Positions 1 through 5,951 of a stretch of DNA of 7,703 nt are shown piece by piece. Positions within the stretch are counted from its first letter, which is position 1; every line of letters starts with the position of its first letter. Under the pieces are notes generated by a model. That model ran no database searches and was not told where the DNA came from. It was given only the letters and a program-made list of their open reading frames with translations. The translations under genes and the position numbers were made by a program. Source of the stretch: Deltaproteobacteria bacterium. Its GTDB lineage: Bacteria > Desulfobacterota > DSM-4660 > Desulfatiglandales > HGW-15. The stretch covers positions 1 to 7,703 of the forward strand of contig JAFDHB010000029.1 of the NCBI GenBank assembly GCA_019308985.1, given 5' to 3'.

Positions 1-116
1 CCCTATTTGAAAAAACTCCATTATTACAGTTGCTTACATCATCGGCCTACACTTTTCCCCAGGGCGATGCTGCTAACCAGCTAAAATTATTCAAATATTA
101 ACCGGACACTAGTGCT
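1..116. mobile_element. Probable terminal part of an insertion element abutting norB
   Basis: The norB homology stops abruptly at position 117. From there to the window edge the sequence is AT-rich and unrelated to norB. Read on the minus strand, the new sequence begins with AGCACTAGTGTCCGGTTAAT; GTGTCCGGTTAA resembles the terminal repeats of some insertion sequences, though I cannot name the family with certainty. An ATG on the minus strand at 21-19 begins an open frame (MEFFQIG) leaving the window, which might be a transposase start, but it has no convincing ribosome site. The opposite end and any target duplication lie outside the window, so the mobile-element call rests on the abrupt break and the terminus-like motif. 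A deletion or rearrangement junction is the alternative. Confidence 0.45.
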
Positions 117-1004
117 CTCAACCCATATATGCACCACGAACCAGCGCCAGTAGTCGGCCAGGGTGAGGTGGGAGCCCTTGCCGTAGAAAAGCCCGAAGCC
201 GAAAAAGGCGACCACCAGGATGGCGCTGAATAGGTAGAACCATATCAGGGCGGTAAACTCGTCATTGTGTTTCAGCTTGATGTGGTAGCCTACGGCCCGG
301 TACACGATAACCAGCCATCCTATCAGACCGACAAAGAGCAGGATCTGCCAGATTCTCCCCAGCTCCAGGAATTCCCATCCCTGGTGCCCCAGCCAGAACC
401 ACAGGTTTCCGAGGTAGCCCTTGATTCCCAGTACCTCTCCTATGAGGCTGCCAAGGGCAACCAGGAGGATTGCGCCAAAGAGCAGTTCAACCAGGATTGC
501 TTGTTTTCGTGGCTCCCTTCCCCCGATGATCGGGGCCAGGTATATGGCGGAGGCCACCCAGGTAGTGGCAATCCAGAAGACGGCCAGTTGCAGATGCCAG
601 CTCTCGGCCCAGCTATAGGGTATGAGCTTGGAAACCAGGGGAAGCCAGAAGCTAGCGGGATGGACCGTATAATGGGCCATTAGTCCGCCAACCACGGTTT
701 GAAGCAGAAACAACAGGATTACCACGAGGAAAAACTTTGCTGCTTTCAGCTGGCTCGGTGTAAGCGGCATATCAATGAGCTTCTCCGACAGCGCCACACC
801 CTTCGTAGCTCCATACCACAGACCATAGTGGTGGACCATAAAGATAAAAATACCTAAAACCACCAGGAGGGCGAATATGCCTCCAATGGACCAAAAATAG
901 GTTTGCGTGGTCGCAATGTTGCCCACCAACCTGTCAGGAGGCCAATTGTTGATGGCTTCGTAAAAAGTCTGAAAGTGCTCATTTCTGTCATTCCTGCCCC
1001 GCAT
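87..1004 (-). pseudogene. norB: Internal fragment of quinol-dependent nitric oxide reductase (qNor), truncated at both ends
   Basis: NorB reduces 2 NO to N2O in the cytoplasmic membrane; the single-subunit quinol type has roughly 750 residues. Only the middle survives here: the open frame has 305 codons, and about residues 19-296 (positions 950-117) resemble qNor. Recognisable blocks are NNWPPDRLVGN, the helix with WHLQLAVFW (H137, probable heme ligand), LGHQGWEFLELG, and YWRWFVVHIWVE. The last block holds the His and Glu that bind the non-heme iron (His207 and Glu211 in Pseudomonas cNor). The frame leaves norB directly after that Glu, so the later His pair and the heme-binding helix near the C terminus are missing. 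At the other end the qNor N-terminal helix and periplasmic domain are missing, and the first 18 codons come from the repeat at 950-1133. Several hydrophobic membrane segments remain. The product would be catalytically dead. Family assignment is firm; whether the fragment is expressed is unknown. Confidence 0.88.
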
Positions 1005-1133
1005 CTCAAGTGCGGGATAAACTCCAGCAGGAATCCGGTAATTTCAAGATCTTCTGGATGCCCCCGGATCGCAGTCCGGGGCAGGCTTATCAAGTCCGGC
1101 ATGACGCTTTTGGGACTTTTTACGAGGTCATCA
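950..1133. mobile_element. REP/MITE-like repeat element with terminal inverted repeats
   Basis: The ends form imperfect inverted repeats of about 24 bp: 951-974 starts GATGGCTTCGTAAAAAGTC, and the complement of 1109-1132 starts GATGACCTCGTAAAAAGTC. Inside are two strong hairpins. CCCGCA 998-1003 pairs with TGCGGG 1011-1016, and CCCCGGA 1062-1068 pairs with TCCGGGG 1075-1081. They are bracketed by GTCAT near 987-991 and ATGAC at 1101-1105. There is no coding capacity. This architecture is typical of dispersed non-autonomous repeats in Deltaproteobacteria. It abuts the broken 5' end of norB exactly, and its left end is read as the first codons of that frame. No clear target duplication is visible. 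Confidence 0.72.
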
Positions 1134-1284
1134 CTATTAGGCTGAACAACTTTCTTTATTCTCTAGGATACTGGAGTGCTTTTCACAGAAGGCTTTTGAG
1201 GAGGGTTCTGAAATAGGTTGTTGTGTCATCGCTTGTCCAGCCGCGCGGTCCAATCGAGCGCCATCCCTGATGAGGAAAACAGGT

Positions 1285-2256
1285 TCATTGATAGCCTTCC
1301 ATCTGCTCGGAGTACGACCTCTGACAATAATCCTTAAACTCCTCCCGGCTTAAGCTCGACACCTTGTCATAGAGTGCGGTAATGAACGCCTTCGACAACT
1401 TTACCTTCTCCCTGGAAAAAACGGACTCATTGTTTCTTAGGATTCTCAAATACTCTATACCTGAACTCAAAATAAATCTTATGAAATAATCATAGGAATC
1501 ATTACCCGTGGGGATATGGGCGTAGTACTCGATCGCGCGGGGCATATCCTTTTTGAGCGTTTCATAAGCCATCCTGTTCAAAACTTTGATCTTCTCACCC
1601 TCAAAATCAAAGTAGCTTTGAGGCCAAAAAGATCGCCCCCTTTCACCATTATCCTCCGCAAAGTCCCTGATTATGTTGAGTTTTTGCAGAAACAGGCCAA
1701 AAGGTACGGCCCTACGACGCAGGTTCAAATAGGTCTCTTCACATATGTTGCTGCCCCTGATTCTCAATAAGTCCGTCAGGTAGAGACCAACGGTACCCGC
1801 CACGTAATAACAATATTCATTAAGATCCTCCAATGTTAAGATCTCCCTTGTAAGAAACTCGCACATACCCGTGGCCATCTCTACCGTCCACTTTTTTGAC
1901 AGGCCCTTTTCCTCATCCGGCAGGGTATTGTAAAGACCAATAGTAGCCTCGTAGTTCTTGAAAACAAATGCCTCTTCGGGAGGTGTGACCTGAAGCATGC
2001 GCTTCCGTACTTTAGGAGAAAACTTGTCTCGTTTCAGATATTCGCAAAATTTCTGGATCAGGTCTCTTTTTTCACCAGGTGCCAGACCATTGGAATCTTC
2101 TATGGTATCAATAGCCTTGTTAAGGTTATATTGAACCATGACAGGAATCTTGAAGCGGTTATCCAGGTTAAGGATGGGTATCGCAAAACTCCGAGACTGC
2201 TTAGCAAGGGATTCTTCGTTGGCCCTGATCCACTTATTCAAGTTGGAATTCTCCAT
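1285..2256 (-). CDS. Squalene synthase-like (ERG9-type) prenyl diphosphate condensing enzyme
   Basis: Members of this family join two prenyl diphosphates head to head; squalene synthase makes squalene from two farnesyl diphosphates via presqualene diphosphate using NADPH. Numbered from the chosen start, the 323-residue protein has SRSF at 21-24, the first Mg-binding motif DTIED at 50-54, YCYYVAG at 148-154, the second motif DFAED at 198-202 preceded by NIIR, and FWP at 210-212. The NIIRD...FWP block is closer to eukaryotic-type squalene synthases than to CrtB/CrtM or HpnC/HpnD. No C-terminal membrane anchor is present, so it should be soluble or peripheral. The open frame extends to 2337, but ATG 2256 has AGGGTG five or so bases upstream, and the extra 27 residues look non-homologous. 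It lies 217 bp downstream of queF on the same strand. No hopanoid or carotenoid gene is adjacent, so the product could also be another C30 hydrocarbon. Confidence 0.86.
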   Translation of the reverse strand: MENSNLNKWIRANEESLAKQSRSFAIPILNLDNRFKIPVMVQYNLNKAIDTIEDSNGLAPGEKRDLIQKFCEYLKRDKFSPKVRKRMLQVTPPEEAFVFKNYEATIGLYNTLPDEEKGLSKKWTVEMATGMCEFLTREILTLEDLNEYCYYVAGTVGLYLTDLLRIRGSNICEETYLNLRRRAVPFGLFLQKLNIIRDFAEDNGERGRSFWPQSYFDFEGEKIKVLNRMAYETLKKDMPRAIEYYAHIPTGNDSYDYFIRFILSSGIEYLRILRNNESVFSREKVKLSKAFITALYDKVSSLSREEFKDYCQRSYSEQMEGYQ

Positions 2257-2473
2257 TTTCACCCTATCATCCACCACACCCGTAACAGCACTGTTCCGGT
2301 CGAGCACAAGATTTAGAAGGTTTCGACAAATTAACAAGGGAGATTATCTCATGTCTAGAGAGCACATCTCCGACAATCCCCTTCCCCGAGCTCGCTCAAG
2401 GAGAGCGTAACAGCAACCGTGGCACTAACGAGAGGATGATAGCACGTACCCTGCCAAAGAGAAGACAAAGGCG

Positions 2474-2896
2474 TTATTCAGATACGTGTTTCTCAGAGAG
2501 GACATCCCCCCTCCTATAACTCGCCCTTACTGTGGTCTTTATACCACCCCGTACGTTAAAATCACCGACTATTTCTACCCTTATGGGGTCGCACGCCCTC
2601 ACTAAATCATCCAAAATCTTGTTTACGACATGTTCATGAAATATGCCGACGTTTCGGTAAAAGAAGATGTACTCCTTGAGGGATTTCAGCTCGATACATT
2701 TCTTACCGGGAATATAGCGAATTGTGATCGTCGCAAAGTCGGGCAAGCCTGTCTTTGGGCAGATACAGGTGAATTCCGGTATGGACATCTCAATGGTGTA
2801 TTCTCTATCACTGTATTGATTCGTCCACGTATCTATTTCCGGGGTCTTCAGATTGCGAATACTGTCCTGAAGTCCTTCATAATTCCCCTTTTTCAT
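2474..2896 (-). CDS. queF: NADPH-dependent 7-cyano-7-deazaguanine (preQ0) reductase, QueF type I
   Basis: QueF reduces the nitrile of preQ0 to the aminomethyl group of preQ1 with two NADPH, in the cytosol, during queuosine tRNA modification. The 140-residue protein has the complete short (unimodular) fold. FTCICPKTGLPDFATI carries the nucleophilic Cys46 and Asp53 with the usual seven-residue spacing. The QueF signature ELKSLKEYIFFYRN begins at residue 69, followed by FHEHV and a C-terminal RGGI, all matching the Bacillus subtilis enzyme pattern. ATG 2896 is chosen over TTG 2902 because AAGGA lies nine bases before the ATG but only three before the TTG. It is slightly shorter than the 165-residue B. 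subtilis protein, mostly at the C terminus. No other queuosine gene and no preQ1 riboswitch is visible beside it. Confidence 0.95.
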   Translation of the reverse strand: MKKGNYEGLQDSIRNLKTPEIDTWTNQYSDREYTIEMSIPEFTCICPKTGLPDFATITIRYIPGKKCIELKSLKEYIFFYRNVGIFHEHVVNKILDDLVRACDPIRVEIVGDFNVRGGIKTTVRASYRRGDVLSEKHVSE

Positions 2897-2953
2897 ACCC
2901 AAAGTTCCTTCAAGATTTCGGCAGGAATCTAAGTTCGGCCTATTGCTGCTATA

Positions 2954-2982
2954 AAAATATCTTGCCTCTTGACCTAAGTCAA
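2954..2982 (-). promoter_or_regulatory. Probable queF promoter overlapping a TTGACCTAAGTCAA palindrome
   Basis: Read on the minus strand, TTGACT (2982-2977) and TATTTT (2959-2954) are separated by exactly 17 bases, giving a good sigma70-type promoter about 60 bp before queF. The -35 box is one half of the near-palindrome TTGACCTAAGTCAA at 2969-2982 (plus-strand reading), which differs by one base from the two perfect copies at 5871 and 5952. If a regulator binds here it would cover the -35 and spacer, which suggests repression. The motif could also simply be the -35 box with a chance match. Confidence 0.5.
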
Positions 2983-3304
2983 TGAAAAGAGTGGCGGTCC
3001 GGTTTTAGATATTCCTGAAAACTGAAAAAAGGACGATATTTCAAGATATCCCGGAGATCACCACGGGAAATCAGCACACAGGGTACCACGCCAGCAATGA
3101 CTCAGGGATCGCCCCACGAACTGTTGAGGTTCTTAGGCGCAGGATCTTTCTATACCGACTCTCACGAAATAGACGTGACATTTCAGGCGACTCATTCATC
3201 TCTTCTCCTTGGAATCATCGCCCCGGGATTCTGTCCGGGCTTATGGGGAATCCTGCTATGGGTACGGCCACATGGGGAATCCCAAATAAACGGCAAAGGC
3301 TAGA
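2983..3304. other. Gene-free interval with a small GC-rich hairpin
   Basis: No convincing gene is found on either strand in this 322-bp stretch; short open frames have no recognisable domains and no good ribosome sites. CCCGG 3222-3226 and CCGGG 3235-3239 form a hairpin with an eight-base loop in a context (GCCCCGGGATTCTGTCCGGG, then CTTATGG) that recalls the right hairpin of the repeat at 950-1133, so it may be a degenerate repeat fragment. A short inverted repeat GATAT/ATATC occurs near 3034-3050. The promoter for the plus-strand gene at 3305 must lie here, but no convincing pair of boxes was identified. Confidence 0.5.
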
Positions 3305-3916
3305 ATGAGACACAACTGGCAGAATTGCTGGGAGTTCATGGAATGCGGAAGAGAGCCGGGCGGAGCTAGAGCAGCTCAGCTCGGTATCTGCCCTGCGGCA
3401 ATAGATGGTACCTTTGATGGGATAAATTCGGGAAAGATCGCGGGCAGAGTCTGTTGGGCTGTCGCAGGCACATTCTGCGGCGGAGAAGCGCAGGGAACAT
3501 TCGCCGAAAAACGGGCATCCTGTGTTACGTGCGATTTTTTCAAGAAGGTTCAAGAGGAAGAAGAAACAAACAGTGCCGAGACAAAATTCTTGAGTTTACT
3601 CTCCCACGATGAAAAAAGTTCCATATTGAAGGCAATGACCTACAAGCATATAAAGGCTGGTGAGAGATTCCTGGTTCAAGGGGAGGTCGCGCCCTCGGCC
3701 TATATCATTCAAAGGGGATCTTGCCTGGTCCTGGTGGAGAAAGAAGGGGAGCTTTACCCTGTTGGGCACAGGGGAAAGGGGGATATTGTTGGAGAGTTGA
3801 CCCTTCTGACCGGAGAACCACAAAACGCCCATGTGGAGGCTGAAACGGACCTGGAAGTATGGGTCCTGACCAAGGATCAATTCCAGGATCTCTCAAGCAG
3901 GGATAAGGACGGTTAG
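3305..3916 (+). CDS. Two-CW cysteine-rich domain fused to a CRP-like cyclic-nucleotide-binding fold, no HTH
   Basis: Residues 1-82 form a cysteine-rich module with C8-W9 and C50-W51 (the two CW pairs) plus C14, C29, C58, C73 and C76 (CVTC). This pattern is found in Deltaproteobacteria; its ligand is unknown to me, and metal or Fe-S binding is an inference. Residues about 94-196 match the cyclic-nucleotide-binding beta barrel (GERFLVQGEVAPSAYIIQRG, GDIVGELTLLTGEP). The cassette reads GEPQNAHV where canonical cAMP binders have R-(S/T)-A, so the phosphate-binding Arg is replaced by Gln173. No DNA-binding domain follows, so it is not a conventional transcription factor. The frame ends soon after the barrel. 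A +1 frame from 3888 to 3962 reads ISQAGIRTVRENQELVQEM..., which resembles a natural helical continuation and suggests a late frameshift or sequencing error. The ribosome site is weak (AAAGG, five bases before ATG). It converges on the ferredoxin gene. Confidence 0.82.
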   Translation: MRHNWQNCWEFMECGREPGGARAAQLGICPAAIDGTFDGINSGKIAGRVCWAVAGTFCGGEAQGTFAEKRASCVTCDFFKKVQEEEETNSAETKFLSLLSHDEKSSILKAMTYKHIKAGERFLVQGEVAPSAYIIQRGSCLVLVEKEGELYPVGHRGKGDIVGELTLLTGEPQNAHVEAETDLEVWVLTKDQFQDLSSRDKDG

Positions 3917-4011
3917 AGAAAACCAGGAGTTGGTACAGGAAATGGCAGATCTACTATCTTAGCCCCTTGTAACCTTCGCCGCTTGCTGAAACTTCGGCCT
4001 TTTAGTTGAAA

Positions 4012-4087
4012 CAGGCCCACTCGGTTTGGTCTTAAGAAGGTCTAAGGATCCATTGCCTGGGAAAAACTTTCGTACCGAGTGGGCCTG
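4012..4087. terminator. Perfect 14-bp inverted repeat between convergent genes, possible bidirectional terminator
   Basis: CAGGCCCACTCGGT at 4012-4025 is exactly complementary to ACCGAGTGGGCCTG at 4074-4087, with a 48-base loop. It lies between the stop of the plus-strand gene (3916) and the stop of the minus-strand gene (4105), where a shared terminator would be expected. No clean T-run follows the stem on either strand, though a TTTTT occurs on the minus strand just inside the loop. The long loop is unusual for an intrinsic terminator, so a tiny mobile element or a protein-bound site is also possible. Confidence 0.45.
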
Positions 4088-4104
4088 GGGTACTTTACGA
4101 TGGC

Positions 4105-4860
4105 CTATGCCGCCATTTTCGCCTTGCTCAGGAGCTCACCCCTCGCACTGATGATTACCTTCTCGATGGGGACCTTTCTCCCTGCCAGCTCCATGCCCCT
4201 CTCAACTATCAGGGGCAATCCCTGGCAGCAGGGGACCTCCATCACCACTACCGTAACGCTCTTAATATCCGCAGTCTTGAAGATGGCAGCAAACTTTTCT
4301 ATGTACTCCTGCTGGTCATCGAACTTGGGGCACCCCACCATAACGGCCTTGCCTCTCAGGAAATCCTGGTGGAAATTCGGATATGCCACAGGAGTGCAGT
4401 CCGCCGCCACCAGGAGGTCAGCACCCTTGAGAAAGGGGGCGGTCGGGGGAACCAGTTTGATCTGTACCGGCCAATGGGACAATTCCGACTGGGCCCTCGA
4501 TTGAGGCCCACTTTCACTCACACCCTGGGAAGGCCCATGCTGCCCGAAAGATTTCAACTGGGTGGAAGGGCACCCACAGGGCAAGGTCTCTTCTTCCTGC
4601 TTTTGCTCCACAGCCGAGGACTTCAAGTACTCTTCCACTGCCTCTTCGTCGAATTCCTCGGCCTCTCTCTCTACAACCTGGAGTGCACCCGTGGGACAAT
4701 CACCCAGGCACGCGCCAAGGCCATCGCAATATATCTCTGATACCAGTCTTGCCTTGCCATCAACTATCTGCAAGGCCCCCTCCGCGCATGAGGGGACACA
4801 AAGTCCGCATCCGTCACAGAGGTCTTCGTTAATCTCTATGATATTCCTCTTTACTTTCAT
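4105..4860 (-). CDS. FrdX-like dicluster ferredoxin with C-terminal extension
   Basis: An N-terminal ferredoxin domain has C15-C18-C21-C25 (CDGCGLCVPSCAEGA) and a second motif C45-C51-C55-P (CDGLGACLGDCPTGAL) in which the usual second cysteine is Leu48. A linker with EREAEEFDEEAVEEYL follows, then PCGCP (C95, C97), a low-complexity Ser/Gln stretch at about 106-128, and an alpha/beta-looking region (132-251) with DC155, GCP177 and PCC211-212. The protein is cytosolic, with no signal or membrane segment. Proteins of this layout accompany hybrid cluster protein genes in anaerobes (called frdX in comparative work on HcpR), where they probably pass electrons; that role here is inferred, since hcp is not in the window. 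ATG 4860 has a strong GGAGAGGAG six bases upstream. It lies 176 bp downstream of the HD gene on the same strand, with a 103-bp inverted-repeat element in the gap. Confidence 0.85.
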   Translation of the reverse strand: MKVKRNIIEINEDLCDGCGLCVPSCAEGALQIVDGKARLVSEIYCDGLGACLGDCPTGALQVVEREAEEFDEEAVEEYLKSSAVEQKQEEETLPCGCPSTQLKSFGQHGPSQGVSESGPQSRAQSELSHWPVQIKLVPPTAPFLKGADLLVAADCTPVAYPNFHQDFLRGKAVMVGCPKFDDQQEYIEKFAAIFKTADIKSVTVVVMEVPCCQGLPLIVERGMELAGRKVPIEKVIISARGELLSKAKMAA

Positions 4861-4950
4861 GATATTCTCCTCTCCAAAAATGTTATTGCAAATTTCCCGA
4901 TCCCCAAGGCCTCAAAATGCCTCAGGTTATCCCTGTAATTCGTTATCTTC

Positions 4951-5053
4951 TATACACACGGACATAAATTCTTGCGCATGGCGGCAGTGTCGGGATTATA
5001 GATGATAGCGAGTTAGGGTCAAGCATGCGCAGTTATTTATGACCGTGTGTATA
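4951..5053. mobile_element. 103-bp MITE-like element with 30-bp terminal inverted repeats
   Basis: Positions 4951-4980 and the complement of 5024-5053 match at 26 of 30 bases; each starts TATACACACGG and ends TGCGCATG. The 43-base centre has no coding capacity. The outermost TA on each side would fit a TA target duplication, as made by Tc1/mariner or IS630-type transposases, so a non-autonomous element of that type is inferred. The right arm contains the last four codons and the stop of the HD gene. Alternatively it is a long hairpin between two co-transcribed genes that terminates or stabilises the transcript; it could do that even if it arrived as a mobile element. Confidence 0.68.
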
Positions 5054-5774
5054 ATAACACCTCAGCTGCCAACCTCTTCCCGCTTTCGGTCAGAAACAAC
5101 TCGTCGATCTTCACACTCAAAGATTCCCTGTCGGGCGGATCCTTCTTGTATTTTTCTTCCAGGTTCACTATGAGATCCGCGTCATACACGCTCTTGAAGT
5201 TGATATTGTCATCAGGGCGGGGGTGGTGGTGGTGACCGACTATGTCGCATACCTCGTCGATAAGTTCTTCCCTCGTCCCAAGGCTGCTCAGGATCTCCCT
5301 GGCAATGGGAGGGCCTTCCATTTCCTGACACTTGGCGGCCGTGCTCTGATACTTCCTCTCGGCCTCCTTGATCCCTATGTCATGGAGATAGGCGGCAGTC
5401 AGGATAACGGCGAGGTTCCCCCCCTCATTCTTCCCGATCTTCTCCGCATACCTTGCCACCCGGGTAGCATGCCCGATGCGCTTGAAGTCCTGTTTAAAGT
5501 AGCGCTTCATTTCGATTGCCACCCTGTCCTTCAGGAGGTCTTCCTTTTGGGCGATAAGCTCCGCTGGGAGATCCCCGATGCACTGCTCTGCGTACTGGCA
5601 ATATGCTGCACAGCCGAAATCCATACTGGGGTTCAGGAAGCGATGCCCGCAATTCCTGCACCTGCGTGTTGTATCGTCTTTGAAAAACTCCACCTCGTGT
5701 CCACATTCGGGACATTTCGCCTCGAATATGGCTCCTGGCTTCCAATACCTACTATCCTGACCGGGGCATTTCAT
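5037..5774 (-). CDS. Zinc-ribbon HD-domain phosphohydrolase
   Basis: The 245-residue protein starts with a zinc ribbon (C21-C24 in CPECGH, C39-C42 in CRNCGH), then a second cysteine group C55-x3-C59-x5-C65 in FGCAAYCQYAEQC that could hold metal or an Fe-S cluster. An HD domain follows: H102 (GHATRVARYAE), H131-D132 (YLHDIG), the histidine run at 181-184 (GHHHHP) and D198-D200 (YDADLI). HD proteins of this kind are metal-dependent phosphohydrolases; the substrate is not predictable, and a nucleotide or cyclic nucleotide would be a guess. It should be cytosolic. ATG 5774 has a strong GGGGGGA about six bases upstream. A CRP/FNR-type palindrome is placed to activate it. It may be co-transcribed with the ferredoxin gene downstream. 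Its last residues YTRS and stop are encoded by the inverted-repeat element at 4951-5053, so the native C terminus has probably been replaced. Confidence 0.88.
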   Translation of the reverse strand: MKCPGQDSRYWKPGAIFEAKCPECGHEVEFFKDDTTRRCRNCGHRFLNPSMDFGCAAYCQYAEQCIGDLPAELIAQKEDLLKDRVAIEMKRYFKQDFKRIGHATRVARYAEKIGKNEGGNLAVILTAAYLHDIGIKEAERKYQSTAAKCQEMEGPPIAREILSSLGTREELIDEVCDIVGHHHHPRPDDNINFKSVYDADLIVNLEEKYKKDPPDRESLSVKIDELFLTESGKRLAAEVLLYTRS

Positions 5775-5835
5775 GGCGATCCCCCCTTCCTTTTATGCCT
5801 TCCATGTTTCCTAAATTGTTGAGATCCATATTTTT

Positions 5836-5884
5836 CGACTCCATTAAACCATATACTCTTTGGCCTGTCTTTGACCTAGGTCAA
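5836..5884 (-). promoter_or_regulatory. Class II CRP/FNR-type promoter for the HD gene
   Basis: The perfect palindrome TTGACCTAGGTCAA lies at 5871-5884. On the minus strand TTTAAT at 5848-5843 matches the -10 consensus at five of six bases and predicts a start at 5836. The palindrome is then centred at exactly -41.5, the standard position for FNR-type class II activation, 62 bp before the HD start codon. The half site TTGAC fits the CRP/FNR superfamily; HcpR- or DNR-like regulators are candidates from memory of their published motifs. The regulator gene is not in the window. Confidence 0.62.
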
Positions 5885-5951
5885 AAGGCCGTTCACTCAA
5901 AGCCTGTTATTCATTTTTTCCAAGAATAAAGCAATCTTTCTGCACATGTCC

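Noticed and set aside
267..683. 138-codon plus-strand open frame
   Set aside because: It lies antisense within the norB homology, has no recognisable domain, and norB is strongly supported.
1134..1284. Short minus-strand frame reading MTQQPISEPSSKAF... between the squalene synthase gene and the repeat
   Set aside because: About 30 codons, no ribosome site, no similarity to the missing norB N terminus or any family I recognise.
2393..2407. CGCTC/GAGCG hairpin between queF and the squalene synthase gene
   Set aside because: Five base pairs without a T-run; too weak to call a terminator.
2903..2968. Possible preQ1 riboswitch before queF
   Set aside because: The leader is short and AT-rich, and I see neither the conserved loop nor the A-rich tail of a preQ1 aptamer.
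3097..3303. 68-codon plus-strand frame before the two-CW gene
   Set aside because: It has low-complexity composition, no good ribosome site and no domain, and it overlaps the degenerate hairpin region.
5223..5822. 199-codon plus-strand frame opposite the HD gene
   Set aside because: The minus strand encodes a complete zinc ribbon and HD motif set with a strong ribosome site, so this frame is its shadow.
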